64,000 bases of DNA from an uncultured Oscillospiraceae bacterium (GCA_934670025.1 CAKUOS010000003.1:1-64000), one strand, 5' to 3'. Numbered from the stretch's first letter, positions 52,369 to 60,995 are shown. Numbers and translations: made by a program. The notes: generated by a model from the sequence alone, not told the origin.

Positions 52369-53541
52369 TTGAAAAAATGGCAGAAGATCACGCTCCTCGT
52401 CCTTGCGTTCGCCGTGGCGATGCTTGGCTCGTCCATCCTGACCATGCAGCTGATGCAGCGCGCGCAGACGCCCGTCGAGGCGAAGACCGCCGAGATCGGC
52501 GCCTATCTCGACACGTTTTTCATCGACGATTACGATGAAGACGCGCTTGCCGATGCGGCCGCCGCCGCGATGGTCGAGGCCACGGGCGACCGCTGGAGCT
52601 ATTATCTCTCGGCGGAGGAAAAATCGGCCTACGACGAGCAGATGCAGAACGCCTACGTCGGCATCGGCGTGACGATCTCCATGCAGGAGGACGCCGGCGG
52701 GCTGCGCATCGAGGCCGTCACGGCCGGCGGCCCGGCGGAGGAGGCCGGTCTTCAGCCCGGCGATATCATCACCGCCGTCGAGGGCGAGGACACGCTCACG
52801 CTCGGCCTGACCGGGACGAGAAACCGCGTAAAAGGGGCAGAAGGGACCTTCGTCGCGCTGACCATCCTGCGCGGCGGCGCGGAATTCGACGTGTCCGTCG
52901 AGCGGCGCAGCATTCAGACCGTCGTCGCAGAGGGCAAAATGCTGGACGGCATGATCGGCTGCGTGAAGATCAACAATTTCGACACCCGCTGCTATGACGA
53001 GACGGCCGCCGCCATCGACGAGCTGCTCGCGCAGGGCGCGCAGGCGCTCATCTTCGACGTGCGCAACAACGGCGGCGGGTATAAGGACGAGCTCTGCAAG
53101 GTGCTCGACAAGCTCCTTCCGGAGGGCAATCTGTTCCGCAGCCGCGATTATAAGGGCAGGGAACAGGTCGACACGTCCGACGCGGCGTGCATCGAGCTTC
53201 CTATGGCCGTGCTCGTGAACGAGGACAGCTATTCCGCGGCGGAGTTCTTCGCCGCGGCGCTTCAGGAGTACGAATGGGCGACCGTCGTGGGCACAAAGAC
53301 GTGCGGCAAGGGAAACTTCCAGTCGGCGTTCACGCTGTCCGACGGCTCGATGGTCAACCTCTCCATCGGCAAATACTTCACGCCGCAGGGCCGCAGTCTG
53401 ACGGACGTCGGCGTCACGCCCGACGAGATCGTCACGCTCTCCGACACGGATGCGGCCGCGCTGCGCGCCGGGCAGCTTTCTGATGAAAAAGATGCGCAAT
53501 TACAGGCCGCAATTGCCGCTGTAGCCCGGAAACTCTCTTGA
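52369..53541 (+). CDS. ctpA: S41 family C-terminal processing peptidase
   Basis: A 390-aa membrane-anchored serine protease. It has one N-terminal membrane segment (KITLLVLAFAVAMLGSSILT), a PDZ domain (about 95-180, GGPAEEAGLQPGDIITAV), and an S41 domain with FDVRNNGGG, the catalytic serine in EDSYSAAEFF and lysine in KTCGKGNFQ. Ctp proteases degrade or mature extracytoplasmic proteins, including peptidoglycan hydrolases in several bacteria, which fits its place after the ftsEX-M23 cluster. The start is taken as TTG 52369 with AGGCAGGTAG 5 bases upstream. Confidence 0.92.
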   Translation: MKKWQKITLLVLAFAVAMLGSSILTMQLMQRAQTPVEAKTAEIGAYLDTFFIDDYDEDALADAAAAAMVEATGDRWSYYLSAEEKSAYDEQMQNAYVGIGVTISMQEDAGGLRIEAVTAGGPAEEAGLQPGDIITAVEGEDTLTLGLTGTRNRVKGAEGTFVALTILRGGAEFDVSVERRSIQTVVAEGKMLDGMIGCVKINNFDTRCYDETAAAIDELLAQGAQALIFDVRNNGGGYKDELCKVLDKLLPEGNLFRSRDYKGREQVDTSDAACIELPMAVLVNEDSYSAAEFFAAALQEYEWATVVGTKTCGKGNFQSAFTLSDGSMVNLSIGKYFTPQGRSLTDVGVTPDEIVTLSDTDAAALRAGQLSDEKDAQLQAAIAAVARKLS

Positions 53542-53566
53542 CAGATGCAGCCGGGACCGGTATAAT
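53538..53566 (+). promoter_or_regulatory. Consensus promoter of greA-lysS
   Basis: TTGACA (53538-53543), 17 bases, TATAAT (53561-53566), both perfect. The -35 box includes the ctpA stop codon. Confidence 0.92.
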
Positions 53567-53638
53567 GATACGGCTGAAAAAGGATATCCGTCTGCCGCAC
53601 GGCAGATCCGAACCGAATCATGGAAGGAACGATATAAC

Positions 53639-54112
53639 ATGGCAAAAGAGTTTAAGATCAGCGCACTGCGCCTGAAGGAACTGGAACAGGAGCTGTTCTA
53701 TCTGAAGACGACCCGCGAGAAGGAAGTCGCCGAGCAGATCAAGGAGGCCCGTTCGTTCGGCGACCTCTCTGAGAACAGCGAATATGACGAGGCCAAGAAC
53801 GAGCAGGCCAAGCTCTACGGCCGCATCGCGGAGGTCGAAAATATCCTCGCGCACGCCGTCATCATCGACGAGACAGAGGATTCCGAGGGCAAGATCGGCC
53901 TCGGCTGCACCATTAAGGTCGAGGACATGGAGACGGGCGACGAAGAGCTGTACGCCATCGTCGGCTCGCAGGAGGCCAACCCCATGGAGTGCCGCATCTC
54001 CGACGATTCTCCGTTCGGCAAGGCGCTGCTCGGCCATAAGGTCGGCGAGATCGTCGAGGTCGACGCGCCGATCGGCGTGCTGCGCTATAAGATCCTGACG
54101 ATCGAAAAGTAA
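53639..54112 (+). CDS. greA: Transcription elongation factor GreA
   Basis: A 157-aa factor that rescues backtracked RNA polymerase. The N-terminal coiled coil carries the acidic tip in FGDLSENSEYDEAKNEQ, and the C-terminal FKBP-like domain ends in GEIVEVDAPIGVLRYKIL. AAGGA lies 10 bases upstream. Followed by lysS after 28 bases. Confidence 0.97.
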   Translation: MAKEFKISALRLKELEQELFYLKTTREKEVAEQIKEARSFGDLSENSEYDEAKNEQAKLYGRIAEVENILAHAVIIDETEDSEGKIGLGCTIKVEDMETGDEELYAIVGSQEANPMECRISDDSPFGKALLGHKVGEIVEVDAPIGVLRYKILTIEK

Positions 54113-54140
54113 CAAGAACGAAAAGATAGAGGAACGAATT

Positions 54141-55766
54141 ATGGAACAGGAAAACAGGAACCAGGCGCCGCAGCTTTCCCTGGGCGACCAGATCAAGGTC
54201 CGCCGCGAAAAGCTCCGCCAGCTGCAAGACGCGGGCATGGACCCCTTTACCATCACCCGCTTTGTCAGCAGCATCACCGCGCAGCAGATCAAAGACGACT
54301 TTGACGCGCTCGAGGGCAAGCCCGTCACCATCGCGGGCCGCATGATGTCCAAGCGCGGCATGGGCAAAGTCTCGTTCTGCGACTTGCAGGATAAGACTGG
54401 CCGCATCCAGCTCTACGCCCGGAAGGACGAGATGGACGAGGCCGATTACGACCGGTTCAAAAAGTACGACATCGGCGATATCGTCGGCGTCGAGGGCGAG
54501 GTCTTCCGCACGCAGCGCGGCGAGATGTCCGTGCGCGCGAAAAAGATCACGCTCCTGTCCAAATCGCTCCTGCCGCTGCCCGAGAAGTTCCACGGCCTGA
54601 CCGACAAGGAGACGCGCTATCGCCAGCGCTATGTCGACCTCATCGTGAACCCCGAGGTCAAGCGGAATTTCATCATCCGCTCGCAGTTTATCAAGCATCT
54701 GCGGGATTATCTGGACAACATGGGCTATATCGAGGTCGAGACGCCCGTCCTCAATACCATTGCGGGCGGCGCAGCCGCGCGGCCCTTTATCACGCACCAC
54801 AATACGCTCGATATCGATATGTATATGCGCATTGCGACCGAGCTGCCCTTAAAGCGCCTGATCGTCGGCGGCATGGAGCGCGTGTACGAGGTCGGCCGCA
54901 TCTTCCGCAACGAGGGCATGGATCCCAAGCATAACCCCGAGTTCACCACGGTCGAGCTGTATCAGGCGTATGCCGATTTCCACGACATGATGGACATCGC
55001 CGAGGGCGTTTACACCACGTTTGCGCAGAAATACCTCGGGACCTATGAGCTGGAATGGATGGGCGAGAAGATCGATCTGACGCCCGGCTGGCCGCGGCTG
55101 ACGATGGTCGAGGCCGTTAAGAAGTATGTCGGCGTCGATTTTGACGCGATCACCGACGATGCCGAGGCCGTTGCGGCGGCAAAAGCGGTCGGCGTTGAGC
55201 TTGCCGACGCGGCGGAAAAGACGTGGGGCAACGCGCTCTACGCCTGCTTCGATCAGAAGGTCGAGGAGCATCTGGTGCAGCCGACGTTCATCACCATGTA
55301 CCCGGTCGAGGTCAGTCCGCTGACCAAGCGCAGCCCCAAGGACCCGCGCCTGACCGAGCGCTTTGAGTTCTTCATCTGCCGCGCAGAGATGGGCAACGCC
55401 TATTCCGAGCTGAACGACCCCATCGACCAGCGCGAACGCTTCATGAAGCAGGTCGAGCAGCGCGAGCGCGGCGACGACGAGACGGAAATGCTCGACGAGG
55501 ATTTCCTCACCGCCCTCGAATACGGTATGCCGCCCACAGGCGGTATGGGCATGGGCATCGACCGCGCGGTCATGCTCTTTACCGGCGCGGACACCATCCG
55601 CGACGTCATCCTCTTCCCCACAATGAAGCCGCTGGATATGCCGAAGAAGGACGCAGCAAAGGCAGAGGCCGCCGTCATCGGCGGCGCGAGCACGTTTACC
55701 GATCAGGATGGCACGTTCACCGCGAAGGTCATGCTCTGCGCCGCGCAGAAAACCACGGAGGAATAA
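54141..55766 (+). CDS. lysS: Lysyl-tRNA synthetase, class II
   Basis: A 541-aa class II synthetase with an OB-fold anticodon domain (about 70-180) and the catalytic core, including VNPEVKRNFIIRSQ, GRIFRNEGMDPKHNPEFT (motif 2) and GMPPTGGMGMGIDR (motif 3). A C-terminal extension of about 45 residues (AAVIGGASTFTDQDGTFTAK) goes beyond motif 3. The greA-lysS pair is common in Firmicutes. GAGGA lies 8 bases upstream. Confidence 0.96.
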   Translation: MEQENRNQAPQLSLGDQIKVRREKLRQLQDAGMDPFTITRFVSSITAQQIKDDFDALEGKPVTIAGRMMSKRGMGKVSFCDLQDKTGRIQLYARKDEMDEADYDRFKKYDIGDIVGVEGEVFRTQRGEMSVRAKKITLLSKSLLPLPEKFHGLTDKETRYRQRYVDLIVNPEVKRNFIIRSQFIKHLRDYLDNMGYIEVETPVLNTIAGGAAARPFITHHNTLDIDMYMRIATELPLKRLIVGGMERVYEVGRIFRNEGMDPKHNPEFTTVELYQAYADFHDMMDIAEGVYTTFAQKYLGTYELEWMGEKIDLTPGWPRLTMVEAVKKYVGVDFDAITDDAEAVAAAKAVGVELADAAEKTWGNALYACFDQKVEEHLVQPTFITMYPVEVSPLTKRSPKDPRLTERFEFFICRAEMGNAYSELNDPIDQRERFMKQVEQRERGDDETEMLDEDFLTALEYGMPPTGGMGMGIDRAVMLFTGADTIRDVILFPTMKPLDMPKKDAAKAEAAVIGGASTFTDQDGTFTAKVMLCAAQKTTEE

Positions 55767-55767
55767 T

Positions 55768-56169
55768 ATGCAGATCAGAGAATATACAGCTTACAGCGCG
55801 GACGAGATCCTGCGGCTGTATGCGGCGGTCGGCTGGACCGCGTATACAAAGGATGCGCAGGCGCTGGAACAGGGGTTCCGGAACTCGCTGCTCGTCCTGG
55901 CCGCATATGAAAACGATGCGCTGCGCGGCATTCTGCGGGCGGTCGGCGACGGCGCGACCATCGTTTTCATTCAGGACATTCTGGTGCATCCGGACCATCA
56001 GCGGCAGGGGATCGGGACGGCGCTGATGCGCGCGCTGCTGCACAGATATGCGAACGTCCGACAGATCGAGCTGATGACGGACGATACGCCCGAAACGGCA
56101 TCCTTTTACCGGTCACTGGGCTTTGCGCCGCTTTCGGAGCTTGGCTGCCGCGGCTTTATGCGCGCTTGA
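55768..56169 (+). CDS. GNAT family N-acetyltransferase
   Basis: A 133-aa acetyltransferase. The acetyl-CoA loop is in FIQDILVHPDHQRQGIGTALMRALL, followed by ELMTDDTPETASFYRSLGF. The substrate is unknown. It begins one base after the lysS stop, with GGAGG 5 bases before ATG 55768, so it is translated from the greA-lysS transcript. Confidence 0.88.
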   Translation: MQIREYTAYSADEILRLYAAVGWTAYTKDAQALEQGFRNSLLVLAAYENDALRGILRAVGDGATIVFIQDILVHPDHQRQGIGTALMRALLHRYANVRQIELMTDDTPETASFYRSLGFAPLSELGCRGFMRA

Positions 56170-56187
56170 CGGCCAAAACAGGATATC

Positions 56188-56222
56188 CTGCGCCCCGGTT
56201 CGCATGAACCGGGGCTTTCGTG
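56188..56222 (+). terminator. Terminator of greA-lysS-GNAT
   Basis: GCCCCGGTTC-GCAT-GAACCGGGGC followed by TTTCG; a moderate terminator. Confidence 0.75.
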
Positions 56223-56252
56223 CGGAAGATCAGGAAAAACACGATTTACATC

Positions 56253-56281
56253 TTGCAAGCAGCCCGCGCGCGTGCTACACT
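56253..56281 (+). promoter_or_regulatory. Promoter of the methyltransferase/acetyltransferase operon
   Basis: TTGCAA (56253-56258), 17 bases, TGCTACACT with TACACT at 56276-56281. A small hairpin (56287-56304, CGGCTC...GAGCCG) follows. Confidence 0.7.
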
Positions 56282-56320
56282 AAGAGCGGCTCAGAGAAGA
56301 GCCGTTTCAAATGCACAATA

Positions 56321-56336
56321 GTTAGATATATCTAAC
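56321..56336. promoter_or_regulatory. Perfect 16-base palindrome, candidate operator
   Basis: GTTAGATATATCTAAC lies about 40 bases downstream of the -10 box and 22 bases before the first start codon. AT-rich and perfectly symmetrical, it fits a dimeric repressor such as a TetR-type protein; no such regulator is encoded in the window next to it. Confidence 0.6.
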
Positions 56337-56358
56337 CAAAACAGAGGGAGGATGCGCG

Positions 56359-56979
56359 ATGTTCTGGGACAATGTTGCGGGGGTATACGATATCTTCGCA
56401 GACTTTATCAACAGAAAGGCGAACCGGCAGCTGTGCGCCGTGCTGGAGACGCTGATCGCGCCGGGCGACGAGGTGCTCGAATGCGCCTGCGGCACAGGGC
56501 TGCTCACCGGCGTGATCGCAAAGCGCTGCAAGCGCCTGACGGCCACGGATCTTTCTGCGAATATGCTGCGCCGCGCGGAAAAGAAGTACGCAAAATACGG
56601 GAATATCACGTTCGAACAGGCGGATATCCTGCATCTTTCCTATCCGGACGCGCGCTTTGACACGGTCGTGGCGGCAAATGTCATCCACCTGCTGGACGCG
56701 CCGTATCAGGCGCTCGCCGAGCTTGACCGCGTCTGCAAGCCGGGCGGGCGGCTCATCATCCCGACCTATATGAACCGCACGGAAACGGGCAAAACCAACC
56801 GCGTTTCAGGCGTCATCGGCCGGGCTGGCGCGGATTTCAAGCGGGAGTTCACACCGGAGAGCTACCGGGCGTTCTTCGCGGCGGCCGGGTATACAGACGT
56901 AAGCGATATGCTCTGCGAAGGGCGCATTCCCTGCGCAGCGGCGATCCTCAGAAAGAGCGAAACGGAGGCCCCGGCATGA
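56359..56979 (+). CDS. Class I SAM-dependent methyltransferase (first of cluster)
   Basis: A 206-aa UbiE-like methyltransferase. Motif I is VLECACGTGLLTGVIAK, motif II region DLSANMLRRAEKKYAK, and LDRVCKPGGRLIIPTYM follows. GGGAGG lies 8 bases upstream. It overlaps the next gene in ATGA. The substrate is unknown; the family covers small molecules, quinones and metals or metalloids. Confidence 0.85.
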   Translation: MFWDNVAGVYDIFADFINRKANRQLCAVLETLIAPGDEVLECACGTGLLTGVIAKRCKRLTATDLSANMLRRAEKKYAKYGNITFEQADILHLSYPDARFDTVVAANVIHLLDAPYQALAELDRVCKPGGRLIIPTYMNRTETGKTNRVSGVIGRAGADFKREFTPESYRAFFAAAGYTDVSDMLCEGRIPCAAAILRKSETEAPA

Positions 56980-57614
56980 AGGTCACAACGCTGGACGAAG
57001 ACCGGATCCACGACATCGGACACGCCTTCGGCGCGTATGACTACGGCGCGGAGCACGGTCTGATCGACGCATTCCCGAGCCGGGAGGCTGCGGCGTCGTT
57101 CATCTGCGGCTATGTGCGTATGGCGCTGCGGAGCGGGATGCTCTACACCACGAGCGCGCGCGGCGAGGGCTATCTCGCCTACAGACGGCCCGGCGAACGG
57201 CCCGGCCTGCGGGCCATGCTTGCGCTGGCCGGCGGCCTGTTCAGCGCGATGCGGCCGAAGGACCTCATCCGGTTCGCAAAGATCATGGCGGGCGGCAGTC
57301 CGGGACTCGACAAGCGTTTCGACCGGGAAAAGCGGCCGTACCTGTTTGTCGGCCTCGTCTGCGTGCGCGAAGCCTATCAGGGGCAGGGCCATATGCGCAG
57401 CGTCATGGATATGGCTTTCGCAGAGGGGAACCGGCTCGGCGTGCCGGTCATTCTTGAGACGGACGCACGATCCAAATGCGAAAAATATCTGCATCTGGGC
57501 ATGGAGCTTGCGGGCACGCGCACATTCGGCGCAGCCGGGAAGCTGTATGACCTTGTAAAATATCCGGATGCGCAGCATCGGACGGAAGGGAGCGGGCAGA
57601 ATGTCCTTTTTTGA
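56976..57614 (+). CDS. GNAT family N-acetyltransferase (second of cluster)
   Basis: A 212-aa GNAT with a long N-terminal half and the acetyl-CoA motif region FVGLVCVREAYQGQGHMRSVMDMAFAEGN, seen in YQGQGHMRSVM. It then has VPVILETDARSKCEKYLHLGMELAGTR. The architecture resembles GNATs often placed beside methyltransferases in gut Clostridia. It is coupled to genes on both sides by short overlaps. The substrate is unknown. Confidence 0.82.
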   Translation: MKVTTLDEDRIHDIGHAFGAYDYGAEHGLIDAFPSREAAASFICGYVRMALRSGMLYTTSARGEGYLAYRRPGERPGLRAMLALAGGLFSAMRPKDLIRFAKIMAGGSPGLDKRFDREKRPYLFVGLVCVREAYQGQGHMRSVMDMAFAEGNRLGVPVILETDARSKCEKYLHLGMELAGTRTFGAAGKLYDLVKYPDAQHRTEGSGQNVLF

Positions 57615-58281
57615 AAACACGCGCGAGCCGGTCGGACTCGGCGGGCGGATCATGGTTTCCGCCATGAACATCGGCCACCGCGCGCTGGCCGGTTGGGGCC
57701 TTCGGTTTCTGAAGACCGCACCGGACGCGAGAATTCTGGACTGCGGCTGCGGCGGCGGCGCGAACCTTGCGCGGCTGCTGAAGCGCTGCCCGCAGGGCGT
57801 CGTAAAAGGGATCGACAGTTCCGCCGTCAGCGCAGAAAAGGCGCGCAGCCGCAACCGGGCTGCGATCGCGGCCGGGCGCTGCGTCGTGTGGCAGGGGAGC
57901 GTGGAGCAGATCATCTTTGCGGACGCATGGTTCGACGCGGTCACGGCGTTTGAGACGGTCTATTTCTGGCCCGATCTGCCGCGCTGCTTCCGCGAGGTGC
58001 GGCGGGTGCTCAAGCCGGGCGGCACGTTCCTCATCTGCAACGAATGCAGCGGCGACACGGAAAAGGACGACAAATGGACAAAAAAGATCGCCGGTATGAC
58101 CATTTACCGGGATGTGCAGCTGCAAGCCGCACTGGAACAGGCAGGATTTGAAAACATCTGCGTCCATAAAAACGGGAAGGGCTGGCTCTGCCTTACAGCG
58201 GAGAAACCGGCGCCGCAGGGAAGCATTTTGAATGCGGAAGTTACAAACGAAGGACAGGCCGCGCACGCGGCGAAAAACTGA
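57601..58281 (+). CDS. Class I SAM-dependent methyltransferase (third of cluster)
   Basis: A 226-aa methyltransferase. The N-terminus SFFENTREPVGLGGRIMVSAMN is distinctive of a clostridial subfamily. Motif I is ILDCGCGGGANLARLL, and VRRVLKPGGTFLICNE follows. The start at 57601 is within the end of the GNAT gene; GGAAGGGAG lies upstream. Function unknown. Confidence 0.85.
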   Translation: MSFFENTREPVGLGGRIMVSAMNIGHRALAGWGLRFLKTAPDARILDCGCGGGANLARLLKRCPQGVVKGIDSSAVSAEKARSRNRAAIAAGRCVVWQGSVEQIIFADAWFDAVTAFETVYFWPDLPRCFREVRRVLKPGGTFLICNECSGDTEKDDKWTKKIAGMTIYRDVQLQAALEQAGFENICVHKNGKGWLCLTAEKPAPQGSILNAEVTNEGQAAHAAKN

Positions 58282-58307
58282 CATAAAAAGAAGAAAGGAT
58301 CATACAA

Positions 58308-59126
58308 ATGGCAACGAAAAATTCTGATCGGCAGGCAAATATCCGCGTCGGCACGCATGGCGAGGACTACGGCAGCTGGATGCCGAACCCGGTGTTCTAT
58401 GTCTACGGCGGCCTTGCGCTGCTCACGCTGGTGTTGACCGTGCTGTCGTTTAGCGTTTTCCGCCTTACGGTGCTCGGCGTCGTGTGCGCCGTTGTGACGG
58501 CCGCGCTGCTGGCGCTGCTCGGCTGGATGGCGTGGATCCGCCGCCAGTATGCCTTCGGCAAGGGCGGCATGATGGAGCAGGTACACAGGGCCGTCCTCGG
58601 CAGCCTTGCCTTTGACGGGCAGGGGACGATCCTCGAGGTCGGCTGCGGCTCGGGCGCGCTTTCCATCCGCGCCGCGCTGACGTGGCCCGAGGCGAAGATC
58701 ACGGGTCTGGACTACTGGGGCGCGATGTACAACTACTCGAAGGCGCTGTGCGAGAAAAACGCGGCCTCCGAGGGCGTCGGCAGCCGCTGCACGTTCGTCC
58801 ACGGCGACGCGAACAAGCTGGATTTCCCGGACGGGAGCTTCGACGTGGTCATCAGCAACTACGTCTATCACAACATCATGGGCGCGGACAAGCAGGCGCT
58901 GCTGCTGGAAAGCCTGCGGGTGCTCAAAAAGGGCGGCGTGTTCGTCCTGCATGACAACATGAAGCCGCAGATGTACGGCGATATGGCGGCCTTCGTGCGG
59001 AAGCTGCGCGATATGGGCTTCTCCGAGGTGCGCTATGTGGACACCGCCGCGTCCATCTTCGGCTCCAAACGCCGCGCGGCGATGATGATGCTGGGCGATT
59101 CCGCGATGATCTGCGGCAGAAAATAA
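58308..59126 (+). CDS. Membrane-anchored SAM-dependent methyltransferase (fourth of cluster)
   Basis: A 272-aa protein with two hydrophobic segments (about 28-72, FYVYGGLALLTLVLTVLSF and VLGVVCAVVTAALLALLGWM) and a methyltransferase domain: ILEVGCGSGALSIRAAL, GLDYWGAMYNYSKALCEKN, LRVLKKGGVFVLHDN. Membrane anchoring suggests a lipid-soluble or membrane-near substrate. AAAGGA lies 8 bases upstream; the gap to the previous gene is 26 bases. Confidence 0.85.
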   Translation: MATKNSDRQANIRVGTHGEDYGSWMPNPVFYVYGGLALLTLVLTVLSFSVFRLTVLGVVCAVVTAALLALLGWMAWIRRQYAFGKGGMMEQVHRAVLGSLAFDGQGTILEVGCGSGALSIRAALTWPEAKITGLDYWGAMYNYSKALCEKNAASEGVGSRCTFVHGDANKLDFPDGSFDVVISNYVYHNIMGADKQALLLESLRVLKKGGVFVLHDNMKPQMYGDMAAFVRKLRDMGFSEVRYVDTAASIFGSKRRAAMMMLGDSAMICGRK

Positions 59127-59130
59127 TGAA

Positions 59131-59166
59131 AAAACCCAGCCGCTCCATATGGGGCGGCTGGGTTGT
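59131..59166. terminator. Bidirectional terminator between convergent genes
   Basis: AACCCAGCCGC-TCCATATGGG-GCGGCTGGGTT, ending the methyltransferase operon and the CorC-like gene on the opposite strand. Confidence 0.85.
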
Positions 59167-59196
59167 ATTTCAGGCGATGTGAAAACCGGGCGGATC

Positions 59197-60474
59197 TTAC
59201 AAAGCGGAGGCGGCTTCGGCCGCATCCGCAGGCTTCGCGCCGCCGGATGCATCTGTGACAACGCGGATCTGCTCGATATGGTGGTTGGCGATCCGCGTGA
59301 TCGTGACGTGCAGGGTTTCAAAGTCGAACACCGCGCCGGTCTCGGGCAGCCGTCCGAACTGCTCCATGACCCAGCCGCTGACGGAGGCCATGTCCGAGTC
59401 GGATTTCAGACCGAAATAGTCCGCAAAGTCGTCAAAGCTCATCTCCGCGTCGACGAGATACGTATCCCCGGACACTTTCGTGATGGGCGTCTCCTCTTCG
59501 TCGTGCTCGTCCCAGATCTCGCCGACCAGCTCCTCCAGAATGTCCTCCATCGTCACAATGCCGCACGTGCCGCCGTATTCGTCGACGACCACGGCGACGT
59601 GGGTCTTGGCCTGCTGGAGCTTTTTGAGCAGCAGACTGATGGATTCCATCTCCAGCGCGTAAACGGGCGGCAGGATGATCTCCCGCAGCGGCTTGTCCGT
59701 TACACCGCAGCCGACATAGAAGTCCTTCTGGTGGATGGTGCCGAGAATGTTGTCGATCGAGTCCTGATAGATGAGCAGTCTTGAATATTTCGTCTCGGTG
59801 AACAGCGCGGCGACCTCTTCCTTCGTTGCAGTGATGGGGAGGGCGGCGAGGTCGGTGCGGTGGATCAGGATATCCTCCGCGCGCTGCTCGGAGAAGTCGA
59901 TCGCGTTTTTGAGCAGCTCGCCCTCGTTTTTGTCGATGCTGCCGTCCTGCTGCACCTCATCGACGAGCATCAACAGCTCCTCCTGCGACATTTTATTGTC
60001 GGCGCTGAGGTGGAAAATCTTCGCCAGCAGCTTCTTCCAGAACGAAAAAACAGCGTTGAGCGGCGTGAAGATCCAGATGAGGACCTGAAGCAGCGGCGCA
60101 GAGAGCATCGCGCACTGCTCTGCGCAGTCCTTGGCGATGCTTTTGGGCGAAATTTCACCGAAAATCAGCACAACGACCGTGACCACGACCGTGGAGATCG
60201 TCGCGCCGGCGTCGCCATAGTGCTTCACGAACAGCACCGTGCCGATGGAGGCCGTGGCGATATTCACAATGTTGTTGCCGATCAGGATGGTGGACAGCAG
60301 CCGGTCGTAGCGTTCGAGCAGTTTGCAGACCAGAGCCGCCCGTTTATTGCCCTTCTCTGCGAGGGTCTTGAGCCGGGTCGTATTTGCGGAGGAAAACGCC
60401 GTTTCCGTCGCTGAAAAATAGGCGGAGAGCATCAGGCAGACCGCCATGATTATGATACAAGTGGTGGTTGACAA
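59197..60474 (-). CDS. CNNM/CorC-HlyC family transporter-like protein
   Basis: A 425-aa protein with an N-terminal DUF21 (CNNM) membrane domain (about 1-190: [20 protein letters not shown] region, [11 protein letters not shown]), paired CBS domains (about 200-335, [26 protein letters not shown] in part) and a C-terminal CorC_HlyC domain. CNNM proteins are linked to Mg2+ (or Co2+) export. The start is TTG 60474 with AAAGGAG 10 bases upstream. The 190-base leader can form a stem that ends beside the ribosome binding site. Confidence 0.9.
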   Translation of the reverse strand: MSTTTCIIIMAVCLMLSAYFSATETAFSSANTTRLKTLAEKGNKRAALVCKLLERYDRLLSTILIGNNIVNIATASIGTVLFVKHYGDAGATISTVVVTVVVLIFGEISPKSIAKDCAEQCAMLSAPLLQVLIWIFTPLNAVFSFWKKLLAKIFHLSADNKMSQEELLMLVDEVQQDGSIDKNEGELLKNAIDFSEQRAEDILIHRTDLAALPITATKEEVAALFTETKYSRLLIYQDSIDNILGTIHQKDFYVGCGVTDKPLREIILPPVYALEMESISLLLKKLQQAKTHVAVVVDEYGGTCGIVTMEDILEELVGEIWDEHDEEETPITKVSGDTYLVDAEMSFDDFADYFGLKSDSDMASVSGWVMEQFGRLPETGAVFDFETLHVTITRIANHHIEQIRVVTDASGGAKPADAAEAASAL

Positions 60475-60491
60475 TGTACGGTAACTCCTTT

Positions 60492-60604
60492 TCTGTCATC
60501 TGAGATTGTGGCAGGGATTCGCTGCCGCGCCCGTAAAAGACGCAAAAAAGCACGTCCGCCCTGCATTCAGCAGCGCAGATATGCTTCAAAAAACAGATGA
60601 CAGA
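60492..60604 (-). promoter_or_regulatory. Structured leader of the CorC-like gene
   Basis: TCTGTCATCTG (plus 60492-60502) and its exact complement (60594-60604) can pair over 11 bases in the mRNA, placing the ribosome binding site (plus CTCCTT, 60485-60490) two bases beyond the 3' arm. The enclosed 90 nt hold a GC-rich stem. This could regulate translation, for example by metal level; it matches no riboswitch class that I recognise. Confidence 0.45.
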
Positions 60605-60673
60605 TCAGCGTACTATGACAATCGCTGCCGTCAGGATCCATTCGTTTCATTCCTTTCACATGGTATTGGATAT

Positions 60674-60701
60674 ATTATACCAGAAATCATGCATTCGTCA
60701 A
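60674..60701 (-). promoter_or_regulatory. Promoter of the CorC-like gene
   Basis: Minus-strand TTGACG (60701-60696), 16 bases, TGGTATAAT with TATAAT at 60679-60674. Confidence 0.85.
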
Positions 60702-60759
60702 GAAATTTGCGGGAAATATAACGCAAATGCAAGGGCCGGCAGCCGAATTTCACACGCAC

Positions 60760-60963
60760 CCGTAGGGGCCGATGCCCACATCGGCCCGCGCAGTATGCAC
60801 GCCCGAAACGCGAAACCTTTAGGCGAATTCGATGGTTCCCAACGGGCCGATGTGGGCATCGGCCCCTACACCTTCCCGGGAGGTTTTCAAAAACCAAAAC
60901 GCAGACTTGGCCTGTGTTTCTGACGCACGCAAGCCGGGCCCCGCGATTGCGGGGGCCCGGCTT
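60760..60963. repeat. Intergenic repeats and hairpin downstream of hydA
   Basis: Two GTAGGGGCCGATG units in inverted orientation (60761-60786 and 60842-60871), an AAAACGCAGAC-type half palindrome, and a strong hairpin GCCGGGCCCCGC-GATT-GCGGGGGCCCGGC (60934-60963), which may end the hydrogenase operon although it lacks a U run. Confidence 0.75.
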
Positions 60964-60995
60964 GCTGGGAGCGTCTATGTAAGCGGTGGGAAAAC

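Noticed and set aside
3131-60963. CRISPR-like appearance of recurring short repeats
   Set aside because: Repeats are scattered, vary in order and orientation, and lack regular spacers; no cas gene is present.
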